DNA from: Maricaulis sp034670125
GTDB lineage: Bacteria > Pseudomonadota > Alphaproteobacteria > Caulobacterales > Maricaulaceae
Direction: 5' to 3'
Assembly: GCF_034670125.1 (NCBI RefSeq)
Contig: NZ_JAXMOC010000001.1
Coordinates: 620,001 to 684,000, forward strand
DNA: 64,000 nt
Position numbers and translations under genes: made by a program. The notes below the pieces were generated by a model that saw only the letters and a program-made list of their open reading frames with translations, did not search any database and was not told the DNA's origin. Positions 8,842 to 17,556 of this stretch are shown one piece after another (positions within the stretch are counted from its first letter, which is position 1; each line of letters begins with the position of its first letter).

Positions 8842-8972
8842 GATGGTGCCCCTCTTCGGTCATATCGTGCAGCCAGGCTGGCCCGAGCGCAAGCGTTTAG
8901 GGACGCGCTTTCATGGGGAATTAACCCTGCCGGGCGCAGATGGACCTCCCGGTTTTGCGACGAGGATCGAGC

Positions 8973-10982
8973 ATGGCCCGCCGGCCCGAAAAATCACAGG
9001 CGGCACAGCGCGCCCGGTCGGCGGCTCCGTCGCGCCGCAGCAAGACCCCGATACGGCGCAAGCGGGCGGCCCGCGGCTTCCCATGGTTCCGCACGGCGGT
9101 GAGCCTGTTCATCATTGGCTCGCTGGTTGTGGCTGGGTGGCTGGTGTCGATCGCGCGCGATCTGCCGGACACGAGTGGCCTGCAGGCGATCGAACGCACG
9201 GCAACGATCACCTTTCTGGATCAGGATGGCGCGCTGATCGCCCGTCGTGGTTCGGCGCATGGTCATGAAGTGACTATCGACAACCTCCCGCCCTATCTGG
9301 TCGACGCCGTGCTGGCAGTGGAAGACCGGCGGTTCTACAGCCACCCGGGAATCGACATCATCGGGCTGGGTCGTGCGATGGTCGCCAATCTTCGGGCCGG
9401 CCGCGTGGTCCAGGGCGGGTCCACACTGACCCAGCAGCTCGCCAAGAACCTGTTCCTGTCGCCGGAGCGCACCCTGCGCCGAAAGGTGCAGGAAATGATG
9501 CTGGCCTTCTGGCTGGAAAGCCGTTTCAGCAAGGACGAAATTCTCGAGCTCTATCTCAACCGGGTCTATTTTGGCGGCGGGGCCTACGGGGTCGAAGCGG
9601 CCTCGTTGCGCTATTTTTCGCGGTCGGCGAGTGATCTGGGGCTGGGAGAGGCAGCGTTGCTGGCTGGCCTGTTGAAGGCGCCGTCGCGCTACAGCCCGGT
9701 CAATGACGCCCAGCGCGCCGCGGCCCGTGCCACGGTCGTGCTGGACCTGATGACCCAGACGGGCCGGATCACCGAGGCCGAGCGGATCGAGGCCGCCCGT
9801 ACGCCGATCCGGGTGTCACGCGGCGCGTCCAGTCAGGGCGCGCAGTACTTCATCGACTGGGCCGCCGAGCAGGTTCGCGGGATTGCTGGGCTGGATCATG
9901 GCGACCTGGTCGTCCACACAACCCTTGATGTCGACGCCCAACGCGCTGCCGAGGCGGCGGTCAGCGCCGTTCTTGATGATACCGGTCAGGCGTCTGGAGC
10001 AGGCGAGGGGGCGCTGGTTTCGCTGGCCTATGACGGCGCTGTGCGGGCCATGGTCGGGGGACGGTCCTATGCGCGTTCCCAGTTCAATCGGGCGATCCTG
10101 GCCCGGCGGCAACCGGGCTCGGCTTTCAAACCTTTCGTCTATGCCTCGGCATTTGAAGCCGGGCTGTCGCCGGAAGACAGGCGCAATGATGCCCCCGTAC
10201 GGATCGGTGACTGGGCACCTCAGAACTATAATGACGAGTATCGCGGCGAAATGAGCCTGCGAGAAGGATTCATCCGGTCATCGAATTCCATTGCGGTCCA
10301 GATCGCCGAAGAGACCGGACGGGGATATGTGGCTCGCCTGGCCCGACGGATGGGCATTGAAAGCCCGATGCGGGTCGACCGGTCGCTGGCCTTGGGCGTG
10401 TTTGAAGTCACGCCGATCGAGCTGGCTTCGGCGTATGCACCGTTCGCCAATGGCGGCGTGCGGGCCCACGCCTACGGAATCGACCGGATCGAGACCTCGA
10501 CCGGAGACCTGGTATTCGCGGTTCCGGCGAGCGAGTCAGAACTGGTACTGGACGCGCGAACCGGGGCGCGGATGCGCGACCTCTTCGTCAGCAATGTCCG
10601 GCAGGGCACGGGGCGTCGCGCGGCGGTCTCCGGCCTGACTGTCGGCGGCAAGACCGGCACCACCAATGATTTTCGCGACGCCTGGTTCGCCGGGTTTGAC
10701 GGCCAGCTGGTGACGGTCGTCTGGACCGGAAATGATGACAACTCGCCGACTGACCGGGCGACAGGCGGTGGGCCACCTGCCCGGATATTCCAGGCCTATC
10801 TGGCGGCTGCGCCCCGGGACGGGCTAGCGGCGCGGATCGATCCGGTCGCGGCACGCATTGCCCAGCTTCCGCAGGTGGCCTCCGACAGTGCCATTATGCC
10901 CGACCCGGTTGCCCCGGAACCGGAACCGACGGCGGAAGATCCGATCGGTGCCTTCCTGTCAGGTCTGGGGGGACGCGACTGA
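8973..10982 (+). CDS. Class A penicillin-binding protein (PBP1A-like)
   Basis: 669 residues, bifunctional peptidoglycan synthase. A basic cytoplasmic head (1-38) and one membrane helix (about 40-60) precede a GT51 glycosyltransferase domain with EDRRFYSHPGID (catalytic Glu117), GGSTLTQQLAKN and KDEILELYLNRVYFGG. The transpeptidase domain has SAFK (Ser383, Lys386), SSN (436-438) and KTGT (560-563), so both activities look intact. I chose ATG at 8973, with GAGG seven bases upstream, over one 11 codons earlier. The C-terminal ~50 residues are Pro/Glu rich. It polymerises and crosslinks lipid II in the periplasm. Confidence 0.93.
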   Translation: MARRPEKSQAAQRARSAAPSRRSKTPIRRKRAARGFPWFRTAVSLFIIGSLVVAGWLVSIARDLPDTSGLQAIERTATITFLDQDGALIARRGSAHGHEVTIDNLPPYLVDAVLAVEDRRFYSHPGIDIIGLGRAMVANLRAGRVVQGGSTLTQQLAKNLFLSPERTLRRKVQEMMLAFWLESRFSKDEILELYLNRVYFGGGAYGVEAASLRYFSRSASDLGLGEAALLAGLLKAPSRYSPVNDAQRAAARATVVLDLMTQTGRITEAERIEAARTPIRVSRGASSQGAQYFIDWAAEQVRGIAGLDHGDLVVHTTLDVDAQRAAEAAVSAVLDDTGQASGAGEGALVSLAYDGAVRAMVGGRSYARSQFNRAILARRQPGSAFKPFVYASAFEAGLSPEDRRNDAPVRIGDWAPQNYNDEYRGEMSLREGFIRSSNSIAVQIAEETGRGYVARLARRMGIESPMRVDRSLALGVFEVTPIELASAYAPFANGGVRAHAYGIDRIETSTGDLVFAVPASESELVLDARTGARMRDLFVSNVRQGTGRRAAVSGLTVGGKTGTTNDFRDAWFAGFDGQLVTVVWTGNDDNSPTDRATGGGPPARIFQAYLAAAPRDGLAARIDPVAARIAQLPQVASDSAIMPDPVAPEPEPTAEDPIGAFLSGLGGRD

Positions 10983-11089
10983 CACGGAATCCCCCCAAAA
11001 ATAGCGGCAGGAATCAGCGACGTGTCGCTTTTGCGGTGTTAAACTCCTCGTTGAGGGAATTGAAAACACCGATCCAAAAGGGGGTCATA

Positions 11090-12658
11090 ATGAGATACAA
11101 TCTGCTTACTGCTGCGGCTGCCGCCAGCGTTGTCGTTTACATGTTGCCGGCGGGCAGTGTGGAAGCCCAGAGCCGCGCTGCGGCCGAGGCCGCCCTGATC
11201 CGGATGGGCCTTGATGGCTCCCATGAGTCGATCAGCTTCGAGAGCGCCGACTACCGCAGCGGCCGCTACACGCTGAATGATGTGACATTCTCGGACGTCA
11301 GTGACGGAGATGCCGACTCGGCGGACGAAATGCGTGCGGACCGGATGGTCTTTGAAGCGCTTCGTCTCGATTCCGATGGTGAGGTCCTGTTTGATGGCCT
11401 GGCGCTGGAAGGCATTTCCGGGACGGACAGTGAAGACGGAACCTTGTTCCGGCTGGACCGGATCAGTCTCGATGGTCCGAATGCCGCGTTGACCATCGAT
11501 TTTGGTCGCTCCGTTGCCGGCGAAACTGATGATGATTACGAGCCGGCCTGGAACACCTACGAGTTCGAAGGTTTCAGCATTGACGGGTTGACCGGCAGCG
11601 GAGACGCCGAGTCCGGCGCATTCGAATTCAGCCTCGCGCGTCTGGTGATCGAGAACTATACCCGCGTCGAGCTGGGCCGCATGGCCATGCTGGGCTTCGC
11701 CTTCTCCGGCTTCGACGACAGTGGCGATGCCATCACGATGAATATGGGTGAAGTGTCCCTGGTCGGATTCCAGACGCAAGCCTATGCCGACATGATGGAC
11801 GCAGCGGCGGCTGGTGCGGACGATGATGCTGTCGCACAGGCCTACTATCAGAGCGCATTCCTGTCGCCGCTCGACGTTTATGACAGCTTCGCCATCCGCG
11901 ATATTCTGGTCGAAGCATCGGGTGTCCATTTCTCGATGGACCACTTTACCGCTGCGATGGAACGGTCTGGATCGCGCATCACCAGTACGGCGGAGCTTGG
12001 CTCGGCCATGCTGATTCCGGATCCCTCCAAACCGGGCGGCGCGCAGCTCGCGATGGGACTTGGCATGCTCGGCTATGAGCAGCTTGAGCTCCGCATGGCG
12101 GCGAACTCGATCTACGACGAGGATACCGGACGCGCCTATTCGACCGGAGAGAACTTTGTCGAGCTGACTGATGGCCTGCGCATTGAAATGGGTCAGGATG
12201 TCTCAGGCTATGATGTCTACCTCGAGAGCCTGCCTGATACGATGGCCATGCTGGGTGCAGTGGACGAGTCTGACAGTGAGGCTCAGATGGACGCGATGGT
12301 CCGGATGATGGCGCCGCTGATGATCAACAACGTGTCAATGCGTCTGGTTGACTTGTCGATCCTTGACCGGGCTCTCGAGGCCGGCGCGGCGACACAGGGT
12401 GTCAGCAAGGAAGAGTTGCGCGTCCAGGCTGGCGCGATGCTCGGAATGGGCCTGATGGCCGCGCCGCCGGAAATTCCGCGCCCGGTCCTGGCTCAATTGT
12501 CGACCGCACTGACCAATTTCATCAATCAGGGTGGCAGCCTGACCATTGACATGACCCCGCCCGCTCCCCTGAGCATAGGGGACATGTTGGTCGATATCGA
12601 GGCCGGTGCCTTTGACTACAACGCACTCGGTCTGACCATTACATCGGAAGCGCCCTGA
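11090..12658 (+). CDS. Secreted acidic beta-rich protein, 522 residues, unknown function
   Basis: ATG at 11090 has AGGGGG five bases upstream. Residues 1-27 form a typical Sec signal peptide ending VEA-Q. The mature protein is strongly acidic and built of repeated short strand-like elements (for example YEFEGFSIDG, LGFAFSGFDD), with a Met/Ala-rich helical region near residues 390-470. The pattern resembles AsmA/DUF945-type periplasmic proteins in texture, but I cannot assign it to a family. It is monocistronic and ends at a strong terminator. Expression is probably substantial, judging from the clean signals around it. Confidence 0.75.
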   Translation: MRYNLLTAAAAASVVVYMLPAGSVEAQSRAAAEAALIRMGLDGSHESISFESADYRSGRYTLNDVTFSDVSDGDADSADEMRADRMVFEALRLDSDGEVLFDGLALEGISGTDSEDGTLFRLDRISLDGPNAALTIDFGRSVAGETDDDYEPAWNTYEFEGFSIDGLTGSGDAESGAFEFSLARLVIENYTRVELGRMAMLGFAFSGFDDSGDAITMNMGEVSLVGFQTQAYADMMDAAAAGADDDAVAQAYYQSAFLSPLDVYDSFAIRDILVEASGVHFSMDHFTAAMERSGSRITSTAELGSAMLIPDPSKPGGAQLAMGLGMLGYEQLELRMAANSIYDEDTGRAYSTGENFVELTDGLRIEMGQDVSGYDVYLESLPDTMAMLGAVDESDSEAQMDAMVRMMAPLMINNVSMRLVDLSILDRALEAGAATQGVSKEELRVQAGAMLGMGLMAAPPEIPRPVLAQLSTALTNFINQGGSLTIDMTPPAPLSIGDMLVDIEAGAFDYNALGLTITSEAP

Positions 12659-12681
12659 TCCAGGGCAACGACCAAAAGAAT

Positions 12682-12712
12682 GGCGCCGCCCGGCTCGGGC
12701 GGCGCCTTTTTT
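12682..12712 (+). terminator. Strong intrinsic terminator
   Basis: A ten-base-pair perfect GC stem GGCGCCGCCC (12682-12691) with GGGCGGCGCC (12697-12706), a five-base loop and six T residues. It ends the secreted acidic protein gene. The stem may also slow transcripts of the convergent PHA depolymerase gene, although the tail on that strand is weaker. Confidence 0.93.
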
Positions 12713-12731
12713 CTGCGAGATGCCTGCGGGA

Positions 12732-13994
12732 CTAGCGGGTCGCGAGTGCGGCCGTCCCTGTTTCGTCCATGAAGGCCTTCATCCGAGGCGCAATCTCTTC
12801 GCGAAAGCGGCGCCCGTTGAACACGCCATAATGGCCAACCGAAGGCTGTACCCAGTCTTGCTGGAGCGCATCGGGAAGGTTGCCACACAAGGTGTGGGCC
12901 GCCTGAGTCTGCCCGATCCCGGATATGTCGTCATTCTCACCTTCGACCGTCAGGAGAGCGATGTCGGTGATGGCCGACGGGTCGACAATGCGGTCGCCAT
13001 GCGTCTGTGTGCCGCGTGCCAGCTTGTGTTCCTGGAAGACGTCCGTGATCGTCTGCAGGTAGAACTCTTCAGACAGGTCCATTACGGCGAGATACTCGTC
13101 GTAGAAGGTCCGGTGTTTTTCGGCGCTGTCCCCGTCGCCGTCGACCAGATGGGTATAGAAGTTCCAGTGCGCGTCGACATGACGGTCCAGATTCATGTTC
13201 ATGAAGCCGGCCAATTGAAGAAATCCCGGATAAACGCGGCGGAAGGCGCCCGGATTGGGGGCCGGCACCGTATGGATCAAATTGCTGGCAAACCAGTCGA
13301 ACGGTTTCTCTTCGGCCAGCTTGTTCGGAACCGTCGGCGACAGGCGGGTATCGATCGGCGATCCCATGAATGTCATTGAAGCCGGTCTGTTCGGATCGGC
13401 ATCCTCCGCCATCATCGCGATGGCCGCCAGGGTGGGCGGACCCGGCTGACAGACCGCAACAACGTGCAGGTCAGGCCCGAGAAGGCTGATCATCTCGCGG
13501 ATATAGCTGGTAAAATCATCAAGGTTGAAGCGGCCGTCCGTGACCGGCACCGAGCGGGCATCCTGCCAGTCCGTGATGTAGACCTCGCTGTCCGGCAAAA
13601 AGGCCTCGACCGTCCCGCGCAGCAGGGTGGCATAGTGGCCCGACATCGGCGCGACAAACAGCACCTTCCGGTCGGGCGCATCGCCGCGAGCCGCAATCAG
13701 TGCGTCCTGGTCGCGCTCAAAATGGAGCAGCGAGCACCAGGGCTTGGTCCAGATGACTTTTTCGCTGACGCCGACCTGGGCGCCATTGATTTCGATCCGG
13801 TCGATCATCCACTCCGGCTTGGCGTAGCGCCGGGTGACAGCCTCGAACAGCTCCGCGGCGGCGGCCATCGTGCGACCGGCCATGGTGTCGGCAACGGGGT
13901 TCATCGGCGAGCGCATCATCTGACGCGTGGCGTTGGCCGCGGCCCGCCACGGGGTCATCGCCATGCGGTTGAACTCATAGACGCTGTAAAGCAT
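12732..13994 (-). CDS. phaZ: Intracellular polyhydroxyalkanoate depolymerase
   Basis: 420 residues from ATG at 13994, which has GAGGAG close upstream; the open frame extends 48 codons further but without a ribosome site. It matches the short-chain intracellular PHA depolymerase family. The active-site region VAVCQPGPP places Cys182 where the Ralstonia eutropha enzyme uses a catalytic Cys instead of Ser. Conserved blocks YITDWQDAR and HWNFYTHLVDGD, plus the late VGHYGVFNG with the catalytic His, support this. It degrades stored PHB granules to hydroxybutyrate in the cytoplasm. No PHA synthase is in the window. Confidence 0.93.
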   Translation of the reverse strand: MLYSVYEFNRMAMTPWRAAANATRQMMRSPMNPVADTMAGRTMAAAAELFEAVTRRYAKPEWMIDRIEINGAQVGVSEKVIWTKPWCSLLHFERDQDALIAARGDAPDRKVLFVAPMSGHYATLLRGTVEAFLPDSEVYITDWQDARSVPVTDGRFNLDDFTSYIREMISLLGPDLHVVAVCQPGPPTLAAIAMMAEDADPNRPASMTFMGSPIDTRLSPTVPNKLAEEKPFDWFASNLIHTVPAPNPGAFRRVYPGFLQLAGFMNMNLDRHVDAHWNFYTHLVDGDGDSAEKHRTFYDEYLAVMDLSEEFYLQTITDVFQEHKLARGTQTHGDRIVDPSAITDIALLTVEGENDDISGIGQTQAAHTLCGNLPDALQQDWVQPSVGHYGVFNGRRFREEIAPRMKAFMDETGTAALATR

Positions 13995-14040
13995 GTGCTC
14001 TCCTCGTGCTGGCGCCAGACGCCAACACTGTTCCGGACAA

Positions 14041-14673
14041 CTATCCGGGGTTTTCCTCAAGGAAGTCTTGCAGGCGGGTCGCGACCTCGACCGGGTCCGC
14101 GCCCGGCCGGAAAACATCCACGAACACGCCGTCCCCATCCATCAGGTAGATGAAGGACGAATGATCCATCAGGTAATCGCCGCTGCCGGCGTCTTCAGCG
14201 CGCTGGTAGACGACGCGATAGGCACGGGCTGCCGCCGCGATCTGCTCTTCGGTTCCGGTCAGGCCGACCAGGCCGTCCGGAAAGGCGGGTGAGGAGACAT
14301 AGCGCGCCATTTGCTCGACCGTGTCCCGCTCGGGGTCGAAACTGATCAGGATAGGCTGGATGCGGGCCCGTTCGTCAGCGCTCAGCTGGTCCATTGCGGC
14401 GGCCATGATCTGCAGCGAAAACGGGCAGGCGTCCGGGCAATAGGTATAGCCGAAATAGATCAGCATGAGCTTTCCGGAATAGGTCTCGTGGGTGACCGGT
14501 GTGCCGGTTTGGTCAATCAGCTCGAACGGTCCGCCAATTTGCGCTTCCCCGCTTGTGCGGACAGCACCACGCCGCACCTGCTGCGAGTCGTCTTCCATCA
14601 GGAATTGCGTGAAGAAAGCGATCAACAGAACGGTCGGTGCGGCGATGAGAAGCCAAAGCAGTGGGCGCGGCAT
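14041..14673 (-). CDS. SCO1/SenC/PrrC copper chaperone
   Basis: 210 residues. One N-terminal membrane anchor (about residues 5-25) is followed by a thioredoxin-like domain in the periplasm. Copper ligands Cys79 and Cys83 in YCPDAC and His171 in DHSSF are all present. Such proteins deliver copper to, or keep reduced, the CuA site of cytochrome c oxidase. I placed the start at ATG 14673, five bases after AGGAG. The gene is divergent from regB, the same arrangement known for senC and regB in Rhodobacter, which links it to aerobic respiration control. Confidence 0.93.
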   Translation of the reverse strand: MPRPLLWLLIAAPTVLLIAFFTQFLMEDDSQQVRRGAVRTSGEAQIGGPFELIDQTGTPVTHETYSGKLMLIYFGYTYCPDACPFSLQIMAAAMDQLSADERARIQPILISFDPERDTVEQMARYVSSPAFPDGLVGLTGTEEQIAAAARAYRVVYQRAEDAGSGDYLMDHSSFIYLMDGDGVFVDVFRPGADPVEVATRLQDFLEENPG

Positions 14674-14821
14674 TGTCACTCCTGGGAGGTCCGGCGCGAT
14701 CTATCCGCGCGCGGACGAAGCATGTTAGTCCAAACACATCGGTTTGCTGCGTGTGCGAAGGTAGGGCCAAGACCGCCGCCTGTCCATCGCGGCACGCGGT
14801 CACGCTTGCGGGAGGTTCGGC

Positions 14822-16147
14822 ATGGCGATTGAGAATGATTGGGACCCCTATGGTGCCGACGCCCACCTGACCCCGGTTTTTGGCCGCTTGCGGCTGAGGA
14901 CCTTGGTGATGCTGCGCTGGCTCGCCGTTGGCGGTCAGACCATAACCATACTGGTTGTCCACTTCATAGCCGGGTTCGAGCTGCCGATCGGCCTGTGTCT
15001 GGGCGTCATTTTGCTCAGCGCCCTAGTCAATACCTGGCTCAACCTGGCGGTCCCGCCGCAGAAGTTCGCCCGCGACTGGGAAGCGTTCGGGCAGCTGGGA
15101 TATGATGTCCTGCAAATGTGCGCCCTGCTGATGCTGACGGGCGGATTGCAGAATCCCTTTGTTGTGATGCTGGCGGCACCCATCATCATCGCCGTCGCTG
15201 CCCTGCCGCCGCGATGGTCGAGCGGCGTGGCCGCGATTGCTGTTGCCGGAACGGGCGCCATGTGGCTGTGGAGCCTGCCGCTCCCCTGGTTTGACGGGGC
15301 CAGCCTGGACTTGCCTGGCATGTATGTTTTCGGTCTGTGGGCGGCGATCTTCATCGCCGTGGCGTTCACCGCGGTCTATTCCTGGCGCGTCAGCCATGAG
15401 GGCAAACGGATGGCGACGGCGCTCGCTGCGACCCAGAGCGTGTTGTCACGGGAGCAGAGGCTGTCAGCGCTCGGTGCCCTGTCCGCCGCAGCGGCGCATG
15501 AGCTGGGAACGCCGTTGGCGACGATCCAGCTGACCGCCAAGGAAATGCTGCGTGAGATTGACGCCGGCACGCCGCTTGGCGAGGACGCGGAGCTCCTTGT
15601 GACCCAGGCCCGCCGTTGCCGCGACATACTGAAGCGTCTCGGGGAGGTGCAGGAGGCGTCGGACGCCCGCCATGACCGGATCGAACTGCTCGCAGCCCTG
15701 GAAGAAGCCAGCGCGCCGCTGCGGGGCCTTGGTCCTGTTGTGACCGTTCAGTTGGGAGCCGGGACCGACGATGAACCACCGGTGTTGCGACGCATTCCGG
15801 AGCTCCTCTACGGAATTGGCAACTTCATCGAGAATTCGGTCGATTTCGCCGTCTCCCGCGTTGTTGTGGAGGGGCGTTGGGACCTGACCAACATTTATGT
15901 CCGTGTCATGGATGACGGGCCCGGTTTCTCCTCCGACATCTTGTCAAAAATCGGAGAGCCCTATGTTACAACCCGATCGGGAACACCCGGCCAAGGTGGG
16001 CTTGGCCTGGGGGTTTTCATCGCCAAGACCATGATCGAGAAAACCGGTGGTGTGGTGCACTTCGACAATGCGCCGGCACCGGGCGGCGCGATCGTCTCCA
16101 TCCGCTGGCCGCGCAAACAGGTGGAGACGCAGCACTCGGTGAGCTAG
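14822..16147 (+). CDS. regB: Redox-sensing histidine kinase RegB/PrrB/ActS
   Basis: 441 residues. Six membrane helices occupy about residues 25-190. The GGLQNPF heptapeptide (107-113), known in RegB as the quinone-sensing motif, is intact. The phospho-acceptor is His226 in AAAHELGTPL. The redox cysteine counterpart of RegB Cys265 is Cys266 in RRCRDIL. The ATPase part follows with NFIENSVDFA, DDGPGFS and GGLGLGVFI. It senses the quinone pool and phosphorylates the RegA-type protein encoded 37 bases downstream. All key residues are present. Confidence 0.95.
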   Translation: MAIENDWDPYGADAHLTPVFGRLRLRTLVMLRWLAVGGQTITILVVHFIAGFELPIGLCLGVILLSALVNTWLNLAVPPQKFARDWEAFGQLGYDVLQMCALLMLTGGLQNPFVVMLAAPIIIAVAALPPRWSSGVAAIAVAGTGAMWLWSLPLPWFDGASLDLPGMYVFGLWAAIFIAVAFTAVYSWRVSHEGKRMATALAATQSVLSREQRLSALGALSAAAAHELGTPLATIQLTAKEMLREIDAGTPLGEDAELLVTQARRCRDILKRLGEVQEASDARHDRIELLAALEEASAPLRGLGPVVTVQLGAGTDDEPPVLRRIPELLYGIGNFIENSVDFAVSRVVVEGRWDLTNIYVRVMDDGPGFSSDILSKIGEPYVTTRSGTPGQGGLGLGVFIAKTMIEKTGGVVHFDNAPAPGGAIVSIRWPRKQVETQHSVS

Positions 16148-16184
16148 ATAGTGAGTCACCATCGGATTTTGCGAGGACCGACGC

Positions 16185-16736
16185 GTGAGCGAGACCGAAT
16201 ACGAACTGCCAGACGACAAATCCCTTCTCATCCTGGATGACGATGCTCCGTTTCGCACCCGGCTCGGGCGCGCCATGACCGGTCGCGGGTTTATTGTTTC
16301 CGCTGTCGCGAGCGTCGACGAAGCCAAGGAGGTGGCGCGGTCCAACCCGCCAGCCTTCGCTGTGCTGGATCTGCGTCTTCAGGATGGCGACGGTCTCGAT
16401 GTGGTGAAAGCGCTTCACGCCTCTCGCGCGGATTGCCGGGTCGTGATGCTTACCGGATATGGCAATATCGCCACCGCCGTGGCCGCGGTGAAGGCGGGCG
16501 CTGTCGACTACCTGTCCAAACCGGCCGATGCGGACGACATCATCAAGGCGTTGCTGGCTCATCCGGAAGACAAGCCGGAACCGCCGGAAAACCCGATGTC
16601 AGCGGACCGGGTCCGCTGGGAGCACATCCAGCGTGTGTTCGAACTTTGTGATCACAATGTCTCGGAAACCGCGCGCCGCCTGAACATGCACCGCCGCACC
16701 CTGCAGCGCATTCTCGCGAAGCGCGCGCCGCGCTAG
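16185..16736 (+). CDS. regA: Redox response regulator RegA/PrrA/ActR
   Basis: 183 residues from GTG at 16185, preceded by GAGGAC. The receiver domain (about 12-128) has the acidic pocket LDDD (18-20), phospho-acceptor Asp62 and Lys112. A proline linker (PEPPEN) leads to a Fis-type helix-turn-helix with SETARRLNMHRRTLQRIL (160-177), as in RegA. It should control genes for respiration, CO2 or nitrogen use and energy balance according to redox state. It lies directly after regB, and its stop codon is shared by palindrome with the convergent DUF1223 gene (four-base overlap). Confidence 0.95.
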   Translation: MSETEYELPDDKSLLILDDDAPFRTRLGRAMTGRGFIVSAVASVDEAKEVARSNPPAFAVLDLRLQDGDGLDVVKALHASRADCRVVMLTGYGNIATAVAAVKAGAVDYLSKPADADDIIKALLAHPEDKPEPPENPMSADRVRWEHIQRVFELCDHNVSETARRLNMHRRTLQRILAKRAPR

Positions 16737-17479
16737 CGGGTTGCAGCCGAGCTGGGTGCCACGCGGGCATAGCCGTAGACAGGGCCGCCATTGGCTCCCT
16801 GTACGATCGCGACGGTACCGTAGTGGCGAAAGCTCTCGCCCGTGAATGTGGTCGACCCGCCTGACCAATTCCCCAAATACGTCAGGCTCTTCACCATGTT
16901 GTAGTGAAGCATGTCGAGTCCCTCGTTTTCGCCGGAGCGGACGGAAACAGAGGCCCAGCCGGGGGCGTAGGCGATAAGCCAGACATCAAGCACGTCTTCC
17001 GGGGCGTTGCCATCAAGCGTGACCTGAAATGACCCGAACGGTCCGTCGGCGATGGTGATCACCGGGCTGCCGGGCATGGCGGTCAGTCGCGCCTCGACCG
17101 CATTGGCGACGGCATCCTGCTCCCATCCCGGTGCGTCCGTGACGCCATCGACCACGAAATGGGGGGTGTAGAGACGCGGCACATCGAGCCGTGGCAGGTA
17201 GGTGCGCTGGCGCTGGACATATTCCGGACGCGCATAGGTGTCGGTCCAGCCATACATGTCCCAATAGGACACCGCATAGGCGAGGACAAACACATTGTCG
17301 CGCTGGTCGAGTTCGCCGAGATAGCGATTGGCTTCCGGACACAAACCGCAGCCCTGGCTGGTGAAAAGCTCAACCAGGACCGGGCGCTCGTCGTCCGAGC
17401 CGACTTCATCGCTCGCGTTCGAGGCCGATATTGTGGCCCATCCGAGTGCGGACAGGAAAAGTGCGAACAACCATTTCAT
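16733..17479 (-). CDS. Secreted DUF1223 thioredoxin-fold protein
   Basis: 248 residues with a signal peptide (about 1-22). The DUF1223 hallmark VELFTSQGCGLCPEAN near residues 36-51 carries a C-x-x-C pair in a thioredoxin-like position. Conserved blocks YWDMYGWTD and TPHFVVDG follow. The family is periplasmic and probably redox-active, but no substrate is established. It lies downstream of acnA on the same strand, with an inverted repeat between them, and converges on regA. Confidence 0.88.
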   Translation of the reverse strand: MKWLFALFLSALGWATISASNASDEVGSDDERPVLVELFTSQGCGLCPEANRYLGELDQRDNVFVLAYAVSYWDMYGWTDTYARPEYVQRQRTYLPRLDVPRLYTPHFVVDGVTDAPGWEQDAVANAVEARLTAMPGSPVITIADGPFGSFQVTLDGNAPEDVLDVWLIAYAPGWASVSVRSGENEGLDMLHYNMVKSLTYLGNWSGGSTTFTGESFRHYGTVAIVQGANGGPVYGYARVAPSSAATR

Positions 17480-17496
17480 GGATCTAGATAAGCATG

Positions 17497-17538
17497 CCCG
17501 CCCGCATCATCCAATCAATTGGACGTGACGCGGGCGGG
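17497..17538 (-). terminator. Long inverted repeat after acnA, probable terminator or stabiliser
   Basis: Nine-base arms CCCGCCCGC (17497-17505) and GCGGGCGGG (17530-17538) enclose a second inner repeat TCCAAT/ATTGGA (17510-17515 and 17518-17523). There is no T run on the reverse strand, so it may be a Rho-linked end or a 3' stabilising hairpin of acnA mRNA. It separates acnA from the DUF1223 gene. Confidence 0.55.
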
Positions 17539-17556
17539 AGCTTGATGGCCGACGCC

